The notes under the pieces were generated by a model, which worked only from the letters and a program-made list of their open reading frames with translations, did not search any database and was not told where the DNA came from. Shown here piece after piece: positions 41,987 to 51,365 of a stretch of DNA of 64,000 nt. The position numbers and the translations under genes are program-made. Source of the DNA: Aquiflexum balticum DSM 16537 (GTDB taxonomy: Bacteria; Bacteroidota; Bacteroidia; Cytophagales; Cyclobacteriaceae); assembly GCF_900176595.1 (NCBI RefSeq), contig NZ_LT838813.1, positions 4,854,001-4,918,000 on the forward strand. Direction: 5' to 3'. Within the stretch, counting starts at the first letter, position 1, and every line of letters begins with the position of its first letter.

Positions 41987-42676
41987 TTAATCCGGTTTCA
42001 CCTTGCTGCGTGCTTCGGTTTTCAACAAAAAATCAGTCCCGAGAAATTCATCATTTTCAGTTCTGTACCAAGATCTTTTTGCAGGTATTTTCATTTCACC
42101 GATATTGATTTCCCCCTCGAGGTAAATGATTTCTCCGATGGCCTTTGGCTCATCCTTGTAGAACTTATAAGCTATAAGGGAATAGTTTTCAGGGTGAAGA
42201 TAGAAATACCACACATCCTTTTCATAAGGTACCTGCACCACATAGGCTTCTATATCATTGATTGTTTCTCTTTGGAATTCCTTGGTAATGGCTGTGCCCG
42301 GATCCATAAGCTTCATGGGAAGTCCCCATAAATACATGTAATAGTCTCTGAGCATCAGGCCCCTTTCACAGTTTGGGCTTTCCGGTTTGTCAGAAAGACA
42401 TTCTTCATTTGATATTTCATAAACCAACTCTTCGCCTTCGTTTATATACCTGAAGTAATTCTCGGATATATCCATGCTTACCTGATAATGTCTGCTGGTT
42501 TTTCCGGGCCTTATATCAGAAAAATAAAAAAGATGGTTGATATTTTTCCATTCATCCATTGGATCATGGTATTGTATCGATTTTTTGATCAGTTCAGATC
42601 CCGAAAGCGAAGGCTGACAAGAAGTAAACCCAACGATCAGACAAAGCCACAAAATTCCGGATTTTATACTTTTCAT
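41987..42676 (-). CDS. DUF6503-like lipoprotein
   Basis: A 229-residue protein with a lipobox around C20 (IVGFTSCQ). The body is beta-rich with paired features ISNEECLSDKP and MKLMDPGTAIT, then DIEAYVVQVPYEKDVWYFYLHPENYSLIAYKFYKDEPKAIGEIIYLEGE, resembling the DUF6503/LolA-like fold in Bacteroidota. Probably a periplasmic or outer-membrane lipoprotein binding a hydrophobic ligand; not characterised. Confidence 0.7.
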   Translation of the reverse strand: MKSIKSGILWLCLIVGFTSCQPSLSGSELIKKSIQYHDPMDEWKNINHLFYFSDIRPGKTSRHYQVSMDISENYFRYINEGEELVYEISNEECLSDKPESPNCERGLMLRDYYMYLWGLPMKLMDPGTAITKEFQRETINDIEAYVVQVPYEKDVWYFYLHPENYSLIAYKFYKDEPKAIGEIIYLEGEINIGEMKIPAKRSWYRTENDEFLGTDFLLKTEARSKVKPD

Positions 42677-42756
42677 AAAGGAATATTTTATGCTATTTAA
42701 TTGCCTTGAAGTTCTTAAATTTATTCAGAATCCCAAAACCTAAATTATAAAGCTGA

Positions 42757-43632
42757 ATGACAGCCTTTAAGCTTACCAGGTACGCACCGACTCCCAGTGG
42801 CTTTCTACACTTAGGGAATATTTATTCATTTATCCTGACCTATCATTTAGCCAAAAAGCACCAGGCCCGGATTCTGTTGAGAATAGATGATATGGATAGA
42901 GAAAGGGTCAAGACAAAATTCATCCAGGATATTTTTGACAACCTGGATTTTATGGAATTGCCCTATGACTTGGGCCCCAAAAATGCCGCTGATTTCAAGG
43001 CGAATTATTCGCAGACCAAAAGACTTGACCTGTATGTCAATGCCATGGAGAATCTGAAAAAGAACAAAAAACTGTTTGCTTGTGATTGCAGTCGGAAGAA
43101 AATAGAAAAGATGAATCCAAAAGGATTTTACACCGGCTTTTGCAGAAACAGAAACCTTCCCTATGATAATAAGGAAGTTGCCTGGAGATATCAAGCTGAT
43201 ATGCATCAGGACATCAGATTCAAAGATCTGCATGAAGGTCATTTGATCGGGAAACTTCCGGGAATTCTGACGGATTTTATCGTCCGCAAAAAAGATGGTC
43301 TGCCTGCCTACCAATTGACTTCTGTCGTAGATGACCTGCACTTTGGCGTAGACCTGATTGTGCGGGGAAAAGATCTTTGGGGTTCTACTTTGGCCCAGGT
43401 CCTTTTATCAGATGCTTTGGAACCCAATACTTTTTCCCAAAACACCTTTTACCATCATCCCCTTATCCAAGATCCAAACCGACAAAAACTCTCCAAATCA
43501 GCCGGTGCGACTTCTATACAGTTTTTGCGGAAATCGGGAAAGAAGAAGGAGGATGTTTACAGCATGATAGGTGAATGGCTGGGAATCAGGGAAAAAATCA
43601 ACAGTTTGGATGCTTTCGGGAAGTTTGTTTGA
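42757..43632 (+). CDS. gluQ: Glutamyl-Q tRNA(Asp) synthetase (GluQ-RS/YadB-like)
   Basis: A 291-residue class I aminoacyl-tRNA synthetase core without the anticodon-binding domain. RYAPTPSGFLHLGN carries the HIGH-type motif, ARILLRIDDMDRERV the next block, and DPNRQKLSKSAGA the KMSKS motif (KLSKS). The short length, half of a GluRS, and the C-x-C in FACDCSRKKI point to GluQ-RS, which attaches glutamate to the queuosine base of tRNA-Asp. It is divergent from the DUF6503 gene. A small risk remains that it is a truncated GluRS. Confidence 0.8.
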   Translation: MTAFKLTRYAPTPSGFLHLGNIYSFILTYHLAKKHQARILLRIDDMDRERVKTKFIQDIFDNLDFMELPYDLGPKNAADFKANYSQTKRLDLYVNAMENLKKNKKLFACDCSRKKIEKMNPKGFYTGFCRNRNLPYDNKEVAWRYQADMHQDIRFKDLHEGHLIGKLPGILTDFIVRKKDGLPAYQLTSVVDDLHFGVDLIVRGKDLWGSTLAQVLLSDALEPNTFSQNTFYHHPLIQDPNRQKLSKSAGATSIQFLRKSGKKKEDVYSMIGEWLGIREKINSLDAFGKFV

Positions 43633-43847
43633 TCCGGATAGGAGGAAGTTTAAACTTTGATCTAAAAAAAGCATTCAAGTGAATATTCAAACTTTGCCTT
43701 GTCACTTCGACGGCAGGAGAAGTCTAACCCCTGAGGCTTTACAGATTTCTCCTTTCTATCGAAAAGACGGGAGAAGCTTTTGACACTTTTGATCCCATAA
43801 CGGCATTCAGAGATGCCAAAAACCTTTTTAAAATCTTACTAAAAGTA

Positions 43848-43921
43848 AAAGACCTTCGAGGTTTGAAATAAAACCTCAAAGGTCTTTGGTGAAACTTTTG
43901 GGGTTTTGAAATCCCCAAAGG
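43848..43921. terminator. Two adjacent bidirectional terminator hairpins
   Basis: AAAGACCTTCGAGGTTT (43848-43864) pairs with AAACCTCAAAGGTCTTT (43871-43886 region). A second hairpin, CTTTTGGGG with CCCCAAAGG, is at about 43,896-43,921. They separate the converging gluQ and S10 genes. Confidence 0.75.
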
Positions 43922-43930
43922 TATTTTTTA

Positions 43931-45412
43931 TCAATATTTGGCAGGAACTCCTTTGCCTGGCAAGGTCCTTTGGATAAACTGTCTGATGTCCTCGTTGGAA
44001 GTGGCAAGATCTTCGGCACGCAAGTACATCATATGACCGCTTCTATAACCTTTGAAGCTAAATCTGTCCTGCATTTTGCCTGCCGGATCCATTTGCCACA
44101 TGTTGTATTTGGCATTGAAATAATCCGTACCCCCGTCAAAATAGCCTGATTGGGTCATTACATGCAGATAAGGATTCTGCAACATGGCCTGTGCCAATTG
44201 CATGCCTGAATTGTCATTGCTCCTGTCCCAAGGCTGTACCGGCCCGAACAAATAATAAGTCAGGTCAGTATCATACTTCAATATATTTTTGGCATAAATA
44301 TTCATGGCGGGTGAAAAGGCATGGTTCCAGGAAGTCAGGGCCGGATCATAATCGTACCTTTCTCCGGCATCAGTTCTGTCTATGCCTCTGTATCGGCTGT
44401 CCAATCTTCCTATGGTCAAACCTTTGTCCCGCATCAACTCTTTCCAGTAGAAACTGGTAGGAACTGCCAATGCATGGTTTAATATTACCTGCTCACTCAA
44501 TCCGGAATAGTAGGCCATCTTCTTGGCAATTTCTTTTCTCTCATTCGGGTCAAGGGAACCTCCCTTGGAAATAGCCGGAATAACTACTTCAAGTGTATAT
44601 TTTTCTACTTCAGGAAGGATTTCATCAAGGTCTTTGCGCTGTAAATCTGCCGGAAGGACTTTGTGATACCAAGAGGTAGCTGCGAAATATGGAAGATAAT
44701 TTGCCTTGGCTACAGGTCCGCTTCTGTCCAGTCCCATAGAAGTGGGAGAAACCAACACGACCCCATTGAAATACATCCAATGTGCATTTTGTAATTCATT
44801 CACCAATCCCGCAACCCTTGTGGTACCATAACTCTCACCAATAAGATATTTCGGTGATGGCCATCTGTTCTGCCTGGTAACAAAGGTCTTCACCCAATCA
44901 GCCAGGTATTTGATATCAGCATTGACTCCAAAAAAAGTAGATCTTGGTACTTCTTTGTCCAGAATCCTGGAATAGCCGGTATTGACCGGGTCTATGTAAA
45001 CAATATCCGCCACATCAAGAATACTGTGTGGATTTTGACTCACCCCATAAGGCTGTAGCGGGTAGCCTTCCTCATCAATGTTCAGTTTAAATGGCCCGGT
45101 ATAGGCCAAATGCATCCATAATGATCCCGATCCCGGACCTCCATTGAAGGAGAAAACCAAGGGACGTGAAGCTTTGTCACTCACATCTGTTCTTTCATAA
45201 TAGGTGAAAAACAACGTGGCAATGGGCTTGCCATCTTCATTCCAAACCGGCATGGTACCAGCTGTAGCTTTATAGGGAACGCGCTTCCCTTTAATGCTCA
45301 CCTCACCGTTGGTTACAGAGGCCGATTCCACTCTAACGTCTCTTGTTTCCTGCGCCATGACCCAGCTTAGGGTCAAAATCATCAGGCATAAAGTCAATAC
45401 TTGTTTTTTCAT
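43931..45412 (-). CDS. S10-family serine carboxypeptidase
   Basis: A 493-residue protein with a signal peptide (LTLCLMILTLSWVMAQ). The nucleophile motif is GESYGTTR (about residue 195), SFNGGPGSGSLW builds the oxyanion hole (NGGPG), and YDTDLTYY-FGPVQPW plus KGYRSGHMMYLRAEDL contain the acid and the C-terminal histidine (SGHM). This is the periplasmic S10 peptidase family (COG2939) that removes C-terminal residues from peptides. Confidence 0.88.
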   Translation of the reverse strand: MKKQVLTLCLMILTLSWVMAQETRDVRVESASVTNGEVSIKGKRVPYKATAGTMPVWNEDGKPIATLFFTYYERTDVSDKASRPLVFSFNGGPGSGSLWMHLAYTGPFKLNIDEEGYPLQPYGVSQNPHSILDVADIVYIDPVNTGYSRILDKEVPRSTFFGVNADIKYLADWVKTFVTRQNRWPSPKYLIGESYGTTRVAGLVNELQNAHWMYFNGVVLVSPTSMGLDRSGPVAKANYLPYFAATSWYHKVLPADLQRKDLDEILPEVEKYTLEVVIPAISKGGSLDPNERKEIAKKMAYYSGLSEQVILNHALAVPTSFYWKELMRDKGLTIGRLDSRYRGIDRTDAGERYDYDPALTSWNHAFSPAMNIYAKNILKYDTDLTYYLFGPVQPWDRSNDNSGMQLAQAMLQNPYLHVMTQSGYFDGGTDYFNAKYNMWQMDPAGKMQDRFSFKGYRSGHMMYLRAEDLATSNEDIRQFIQRTLPGKGVPAKY

Positions 45413-45547
45413 AATTGTTACGGTCTAAATCTTGGTCTAATATAATTGATTTGAAAAAACTCACTTATGTATTTATACAAATTGATTTTGGGCAGGATAA
45501 GTGGGATATAAAATTAAAAATCCCTCAGGAGTCTGGTCCAAACAATT

Positions 45548-45555
45548 TACTTTTG
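45548..45555 (+). promoter_or_regulatory. Probable -7 box for the pseudouridine synthase gene
   Basis: TACTTTTG fits TAnnTTTG and lies 19 bp before the ATG at 45575. No TTG is seen at -33. Confidence 0.4.
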
Positions 45556-45574
45556 CCAACATTTTAAAATCAAC

Positions 45575-46318
45575 ATGCCTGTGGAAAAACCAATTTTGGA
45601 AATAATCTATGAAGACGATTTTTATATCTGTATCAACAAACCTGCGGGTGTATTGGTCCATAAAACCAACCTTGCAAATGAAGAAACAGAACTTTTAGCT
45701 ATTCAGATCCTCCGGGATCAGATCGGGCAAAAGGTCTATCCCCTTCATCGGATTGACAGGCCTACCTCAGGAGCTTTGCTGTTTTCAAAATCCTCTGATG
45801 CAGCTTCCAGGCTTCAGCCTTTGTTTCCCACCGAAGATGTAAAAAAATATTATCTCTGTATTGTTAGGGGATATATGACTGAAAAACATGGTGTGATTGA
45901 TCAACCACTGAAGAAAAAACTTTACGGAGAACTTCAGGATGCCCGGACTTCTTATTGGTCAATTTCAGAAGCCGAAATACCTTATCCATCCTCGCCCAAA
46001 TATCCCACAAGCAGGTATTCCCTTTTGAGAGTCTATCCCCATACCGGAAGAATGCATCAGATCAGGAGACATTTGGCACATGACAGGCATTATGTGATCG
46101 GAGATTCTACCCATGGGGATAACAAGCAGAATAATTTTTTTAGATCCCATTTTGAAATGAACAATCTCCTCCTCCATGCCTGGCAACTGCAATTTATCCA
46201 CCCCTACTCCCAAACCTTGGTGAAAATTGAAGCAGGTTTACCGGAGCATTTTAATAAAATGATCGCTGCATTGGGCTTGAAGTTGGAAATTCCTAGACCC
46301 TTTTCCGGCTTGCCATGA
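45575..46318 (+). CDS. truC: RluA-family pseudouridine synthase (TruC-like)
   Basis: A 247-residue protein: LEIIYEDDFYICINKPAGVLVHKT is the family start, LHRIDRPTSGALLFSKS carries the catalytic Asp (HRxDRxTSG), and VYPHTGRMHQIRRHLAH is motif III. It lacks an S4 domain, as in TruC, which modifies U65 in tRNA-Asp in E. coli. That is interesting next to gluQ and the tRNA-Asp genes, although a different RluA paralogue cannot be ruled out. Its last 26 bp overlap the converging symporter gene. Confidence 0.8.
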   Translation: MPVEKPILEIIYEDDFYICINKPAGVLVHKTNLANEETELLAIQILRDQIGQKVYPLHRIDRPTSGALLFSKSSDAASRLQPLFPTEDVKKYYLCIVRGYMTEKHGVIDQPLKKKLYGELQDARTSYWSISEAEIPYPSSPKYPTSRYSLLRVYPHTGRMHQIRRHLAHDRHYVIGDSTHGDNKQNNFFRSHFEMNNLLLHAWQLQFIHPYSQTLVKIEAGLPEHFNKMIAALGLKLEIPRPFSGLP

Positions 46319-47150
46319 TTATTATCAATGCAGAGGTCATAAACATAATCAGACTATAAATGGCAATTGGAATAGTCATTTCCGAATTTTTCAATAAGGT
46401 CGCTGCAATCATAATTCCCAAAGTACCATTTTGGATTCCCGATTCTATAGCAATGGTAAGCCGTTGTCTTTTGGGAAGTAAAAATACCGTGGCTAGAAAA
46501 AACCCGACTACTAAGGTCAGTATATTCAGGGCGAGCATAATTGGTCCGGTAAGGATAAAATATTCAACGATCGAATCCCTTTCTTTCAGTATCGCCGCAA
46601 TCAAAACAGCTGCAAAAATCACAGCCGAAGCTATCCTGACAGGCCTATCAGCTTTGATTGCCAAGATAGGGAACCTCTTCTTTAAAAACATCCCAATGGA
46701 AACAGGGACTACGGTCACACCCATAATCTGAATAATAGTTTCCAATACAGGAAGCTGAATACTCCCCTCTTCTCCAAAATAAGCAATCGCAAAATTGACA
46801 ATGATCGGGATCGTGACAATTGTTATGAAGGAACTTACCGCTGTCAAGCTGATCGAAAGCGCAATATCACCCTTGGAAAGATGTGTAATAAGGTTTGAAG
46901 TAGCCCCTCCGGGACAAGCTGCCAGAATCATCACTCCTACCGCCAAAGCGCCGGTCAAACCAAATACCTGCACCAGAGCAAATCCAAATATGGGCAACAA
47001 AATCAATTGGTTTGAAAGGCCAAGAATCATGGCTTTGGGGTAAACAAAGATGTTCTTAAAGTCCTTGATCGAAAGCGATAAGCCCATGCCAAGCATAATA
47101 AATGCCAGTGCTAAGGGAAGAAAAACTGCTGTCAAAATGCTGTCCTGCAT
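46293..47150 (-). CDS. Bile-acid:sodium symporter family protein
   Basis: A 285-residue protein with about nine hydrophobic helices. The signature MGLGLS-type start (FIMLGMGLSLSIKDF), LAACPGGATSNLITHLSKGDIALSISLTAVSS and the EsaGIQNGTLGI-type segment (AIESGIQNGTLGIMIA) identify the SBF (BASS) family. It imports organic anions with sodium; the substrate is not known. It overlaps the convergent pseudouridine synthase gene at the 3' end. Confidence 0.9.
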   Translation of the reverse strand: MQDSILTAVFLPLALAFIMLGMGLSLSIKDFKNIFVYPKAMILGLSNQLILLPIFGFALVQVFGLTGALAVGVMILAACPGGATSNLITHLSKGDIALSISLTAVSSFITIVTIPIIVNFAIAYFGEEGSIQLPVLETIIQIMGVTVVPVSIGMFLKKRFPILAIKADRPVRIASAVIFAAVLIAAILKERDSIVEYFILTGPIMLALNILTLVVGFFLATVFLLPKRQRLTIAIESGIQNGTLGIMIAATLLKNSEMTIPIAIYSLIMFMTSALIIIMASRKRV

Positions 47151-47336
47151 GGTGGTTTTGGGTTAGGGGTTTTGGGTCAGTGATTTTTGGAAATGAAAAT
47201 AAGGATATAAATCGAAACTTGATACAGATAAATACTCAGATTGAAAATTTCAGAGCCTTGAATATAAAAATCACAAAAAGATTGGTCTGAAATCAGGATT
47301 CAAAAAGAGCAATAACCGTTTACAAATCTCTGATTC

Positions 47337-48893
47337 TTACCTTAAATCCTCCAACAATTCCAAAACCAGTTTATGAAGCACCGGGGCAGTTTCCGGCCCA
47401 AGAGAATTGATTTCACCATAAGGTCTGTTTTCCCTTCCATAGGTGAAAGGCGGTTTTTCATCCCATTGGCTTTTGGGAACTATATAGCCTATCATATCAT
47501 TGGACATGCCATTGAAAAACCGGAATTGTCCGGGCATTACCGATCTGATAGCAGGGATTTCTACAGGGTCAATCCCAAAATCAGCCCCATCGGGTGACTC
47601 TATACCTCCATTCAGAATCTCAGGGTACAGTTCACCCGGAATATGGACAAAAGATGCAGGGCCTAAAGTCCAAACGGCCACTTCAGACCTTATTTTTCCC
47701 CAAGAAGTAAATCCTCTTTTGAAAATTCCGATCCATGCTGCCAACCTGAAAAGCTTATTATCCAGGGATAGTTCAAGACTTTTTGCCCGGATATTGAGAT
47801 TTGAAGCCTTCACCTCGGTCACCGCATCACTTGCCAGTTTCTCCAATACAATCTTGGCAAGCGCCTTACCCTGCGCATCGATTTTATCATTATTTTCTTC
47901 CTGGAATATGTCACCCGAAAAGGGATCCTCAATGGGAACACTTGGGTGAGTTGTCATCAAGCCACCAAGTGCACCGTTCAAAAAAACCGATACACCGCCA
48001 AGTCCTTCGAGACTAATGCTATCACTAACTGCAATACCATTTTCCACATATTCCCGAAAGTAGTGGGGGAAATCAGAACTGATCAGGGTATTTCCGGCCC
48101 AAAGGGTTTCCGGGTGATTCCCCCAATTCATGATAGTTCCCAATGTTTCACCGCTTTCCATTCCCACTACCTGCATTATTCTGATGGCAGCGTCAAAGAC
48201 CTGAGGATCCCGGGTATCTCCGACCAATGGCAGTGCCGCATCATCTTCCTGTGCAAACCTGAAAAAAGCAGGTTCCAATGAATTTGTGGCTTTTTCCACT
48301 GATTCGAGAATTCCTTTTATGACAAACTCCATATAGTCAGCGTTGACTCCATTGGAATATTCATTTACTCCCCACATTCCCATCAGATCCGGCGAAGAAT
48401 GCACATGGGTACTGGAAATAATCAAATAATCGATATTCAGTGAATCTTGCAGTCTTTTTCTCACAGTGACCACCTCATCATGGCCAAAACCGATCATATC
48501 AATGACACAAATTGCCAGCCTGGAATTACCATCATCCAAGACCATTGTTCTGGCCCAAAGCGGATCATTGACTCCTGAGGCCGGTCTATTTTGATGAAAA
48601 CCTGCCAAATAAATGGGGTCAAATTCCCCATTGCCATTCAAGTCCTGGTAAACATCCCCATCTTTCTCGTTGAATCGTGCATCACCATTGTGATCTGTCC
48701 AAGTATCAAAATCAGTCGGTGTAATGTCAACTTTTGAAAAGCCTGCACTGATCAAAACGTCTTTGGAAGGCGAATAGGAAACAGCTACTTCATATCCTGC
48801 GTGCCTATCTCTGAACTGGTAAAGGGTAAACAATAAAATAAAAGTGAACAGGACCAAAGTGGAAATCAGAAATATTTTCAGCCATTTTTTCAT
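47337..48893 (-). CDS. Membrane-anchored neutral/alkaline ceramidase-like protein
   Basis: A 518-residue protein with an N-terminal hydrophobic helix (residues 5-26). The ceramidase N-terminal domain pattern is seen in AGFSKVDITPTDFDTW, then DMIGFGHDEV, YLIISSTHVHSSPDLMG (zinc-binding HxH) and TIMNWGNHPETL (third ligand region), followed by the C-terminal SFVHIPGELYPE. The family contains neutral ceramidases and related amidases; a sphingolipid substrate would fit Bacteroidota, but it is not shown. Insert at 62-85 (DHNGDARFNEKDG, DLNGNGEFDP) looks like an EF-hand-type calcium-binding loop pair. Confidence 0.83.
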   Translation of the reverse strand: MKKWLKIFLISTLVLFTFILLFTLYQFRDRHAGYEVAVSYSPSKDVLISAGFSKVDITPTDFDTWTDHNGDARFNEKDGDVYQDLNGNGEFDPIYLAGFHQNRPASGVNDPLWARTMVLDDGNSRLAICVIDMIGFGHDEVVTVRKRLQDSLNIDYLIISSTHVHSSPDLMGMWGVNEYSNGVNADYMEFVIKGILESVEKATNSLEPAFFRFAQEDDAALPLVGDTRDPQVFDAAIRIMQVVGMESGETLGTIMNWGNHPETLWAGNTLISSDFPHYFREYVENGIAVSDSISLEGLGGVSVFLNGALGGLMTTHPSVPIEDPFSGDIFQEENNDKIDAQGKALAKIVLEKLASDAVTEVKASNLNIRAKSLELSLDNKLFRLAAWIGIFKRGFTSWGKIRSEVAVWTLGPASFVHIPGELYPEILNGGIESPDGADFGIDPVEIPAIRSVMPGQFRFFNGMSNDMIGYIVPKSQWDEKPPFTYGRENRPYGEINSLGPETAPVLHKLVLELLEDLR

Positions 48894-49080
48894 ACACGTG
48901 GCATGGATTAAATTATTTCACAATTTAATGATAGAAGTTGATTTTGATAGAACTCCAAATAAAATCACCTCGGATCATTTTCCTGAATCAGCAGGTTTCA
49001 GTAAATTAAATTTAGTAATGCCGGAAATTACCGGCAGAAAAATAGATTTTTTGATGAAATAACATTTAAAGAAAAGGAAA

Positions 49081-49641
49081 TTACCGAATACCTTTTTCGG
49101 GATACTTGCCTGTAACCGTCCTTCCAAAAGCTTTCATTTCCTCCATTTGCTCATCCATATTTCCATTTGGATAAATAATGGGTCCAATGCCTGCCTCTTT
49201 CTTTTTGTAGTCCAAATAACCGATGACAATCGGAACATCTGCTCCCAATGCAATATGATAAAATCCTGATTTCCACTTTGGGGCATAACTTCGGGTACCC
49301 TCAGGAGTCACCATAATGACCAATTCATCAGATTCTTTCAGCATATTGACCATGGCTTCAGTGTAGGTCTGTTTTCTTCCACCCGGAATTCTTTTCCTGT
49401 CAATAGCTATTCCACCCAAACTTTTGATCAACCAACCCAGCGGACCTACCATAACTTCTTTTTTGATGGTAAACCTGACAGGGATATCCATCAGAAAAAA
49501 CGCAGCCCTGGCATACAAAATATCCCAGTTGCTCGTATGGGGAATGGCAATAAGCACTGCCTTTTTTAGGTCACTCGGCCATCCTATATTTAAGGACCAA
49601 CCACTGATCCAGAACACTATTCTTGACAAAAATTTCATCAT
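49081..49641 (-). CDS. Glycerolipid acyltransferase (PlsC-type)
   Basis: A 186-residue protein with the acyltransferase motif H-T-S-N-W-D (HX4D, about residues 35-40) and TPEGTRSYAPKWKSG (EGTR motif III). This matches the 1-acylglycerol-3-phosphate acyltransferase family. The size is typical for short Bacteroidota members. It overlaps the patatin gene by 4 bp and so is the last gene of a three-gene lipid operon. Confidence 0.87.
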   Translation of the reverse strand: MMKFLSRIVFWISGWSLNIGWPSDLKKAVLIAIPHTSNWDILYARAAFFLMDIPVRFTIKKEVMVGPLGWLIKSLGGIAIDRKRIPGGRKQTYTEAMVNMLKESDELVIMVTPEGTRSYAPKWKSGFYHIALGADVPIVIGYLDYKKKEAGIGPIIYPNGNMDEQMEEMKAFGRTVTGKYPEKGIR

Positions 49642-50441
49642 GATTCTAATTCTTTTTTCTTCTTGGCGGCAAGTTCTGTTATTTCAGGGTTTTCAACAAT
49701 AAATTCAATTGCAGTTTGATAACCGGCTTCGAAAATTTCTTTGGCTTTTTTAATATCCAAAACGCCATATCTTGCCAGTCCATGAGGTTCAATAAAAAAA
49801 TCACAACTGTTTTTTCTGCTATAGGCATTGTAATTCATAGACATGATTACAGTCCTTTCGATGAGACTCTTGATATTTTTGATATTGTGTTCAATGGGAA
49901 GATGGTTGCAGTTCACACCAATAATGGTATCACAGAATCCTTCCAAAGGTTCTACAGGAAGATTGTTTAAGACTCCCCCATCTACATAAAACACGTTGTT
50001 GATTTCCATAGGGTCAAACATGCCAGGAATGCACGAGGAAGCCATCAATGGTTTGATCAGTTCCCCTTCCGAAAAATAGACTACTTTCGCCCTTTTGATA
50101 TCGACTGCTACCACAGTCAGTGGGATTTTCAGATCAGCAAAGTTATTTGTTGGCAAATACTTGGAATAGAGTTCTTCCACAGAGTCCATTTTAAGGATTC
50201 CTGTCCAACTGATGGCGGGTTTAATAAATTTGAAATAGTTGGTTTTGATGATGATCTCCAGGATTTCATCAGGTTCCAATCCGCTACAGTACAAAGCACC
50301 CGCGATGGCACCTGCACTGCTACCGCTGAACCTGTTTGGGAATATGCCATGTTGGTTAAGGGCCTTTAACACACCCAAATGTGCTACTCCCCTTACACCG
50401 CCGCCGGAGAGCGCAATTCCAATTTTTCTATCAGAGTTCAT
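49638..50441 (-). CDS. Patatin-like phospholipase
   Basis: A 267-residue protein with the oxyanion hole GGGVRG (13-18), nucleophile elbow G40-S-S42-A-G44 and catalytic Asp in FYVDGGVLNN (DGG). A RssA/NTE-like bacterial patatin of normal length. Start overlaps the MBL gene end by 11 bp, and its end overlaps the acyltransferase by 4 bp. Hydrolase and acyltransferase in one operon suggest membrane lipid remodelling. Confidence 0.9.
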   Translation of the reverse strand: MNSDRKIGIALSGGGVRGVAHLGVLKALNQHGIFPNRFSGSSAGAIAGALYCSGLEPDEILEIIIKTNYFKFIKPAISWTGILKMDSVEELYSKYLPTNNFADLKIPLTVVAVDIKRAKVVYFSEGELIKPLMASSCIPGMFDPMEINNVFYVDGGVLNNLPVEPLEGFCDTIIGVNCNHLPIEHNIKNIKSLIERTVIMSMNYNAYSRKNSCDFFIEPHGLARYGVLDIKKAKEIFEAGYQTAIEFIVENPEITELAAKKKKELES

Positions 50442-51276
50442 TTAGTGTAAATGTTTGGTCCAAACGTACGCCTTTTTCAGTCATTTTAACAGTGCAGCAT
50501 TCATTTTCGGGATCATGCTCCAGAAATAGAACATAATCATTCAATGCCGCTTCTTCCAAAAAACGTTTTTTTTCCTCCAAGGTAATCAATGGTCGGGTAT
50601 CATATCCCATTACGTAAGGCAAAGGAATATGTCCGACAGAAGGCAACAGGTCAGCTGCAAAAACAACCGTCCTGCCTTTATATTGGATTTTGGGCAACAT
50701 TTGCTTATCCGTATGTCCATCGGCAGTCAGGAATTCAAATGAAGAGTCAAATTTCTTTTCTTTCAGATCCAGAAATTTCAACTGACCGCTTTCCTGAATC
50801 GGAAATATATTTTCTTTCAAAAAAGAGGCTTTTTCCCTTGCATTTGGTTCTGTTGCCCATTTCCAATGGTCATGGTTTGACCAATAGGTTGCATGGGGAA
50901 ATGTCATTTCGTATTGCCCCGGGTTTCCATTTTTGTACCTGACTCCCCCTCCACAATGGTCAAAGTGCAAATGTGTCAGGAAGTTATCTGTAATATCGTC
51001 AAAATTGAATCCATGGCTTTGTATAGAACTTTCAAGACTACTGTCACCATGCAGGTAATAATGTGAAAAAAACCTTGCGTCTTGCTTATTTCCTATCCCG
51101 TTATCAATTAAAATCAGCCTGCTTCCCGACTCCACCAACAAACAGCGCATGGCCCAGGTACAAAGATTGTTTTCATCGGCAGGATTGGATTTTGACCAAA
51201 GGACTTTTGGAACGACACCGAACATGGCACCTCCATCCAATTTAAAGAACCCTGTATTGATGACATACAATTTCAT
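50431..51276 (-). CDS. MBL-fold metallo-hydrolase
   Basis: A 281-residue protein with the metal-binding motif THLHFDHCGG (HxHxDH), ILIDNGIGNK upstream, the third-ligand histidine in TADGHTDKQM and the final VLFLEHDPEN (His). This corresponds to the AHL-lactonase/glyoxalase II-like group. Reaction unknown. First gene of the unit with patatin and acyltransferase. Confidence 0.88.
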   Translation of the reverse strand: MKLYVINTGFFKLDGGAMFGVVPKVLWSKSNPADENNLCTWAMRCLLVESGSRLILIDNGIGNKQDARFFSHYYLHGDSSLESSIQSHGFNFDDITDNFLTHLHFDHCGGGVRYKNGNPGQYEMTFPHATYWSNHDHWKWATEPNAREKASFLKENIFPIQESGQLKFLDLKEKKFDSSFEFLTADGHTDKQMLPKIQYKGRTVVFAADLLPSVGHIPLPYVMGYDTRPLITLEEKKRFLEEAALNDYVLFLEHDPENECCTVKMTEKGVRLDQTFTLNEL

Positions 51277-51365
51277 AATTCAATTTTTTGGAAATAAAAA
51301 AACCCACAAAACCAATGTTTCCAAATAAGGAAATTAAAGGATCTGTGGGAAAAAAAGATTTTTGA

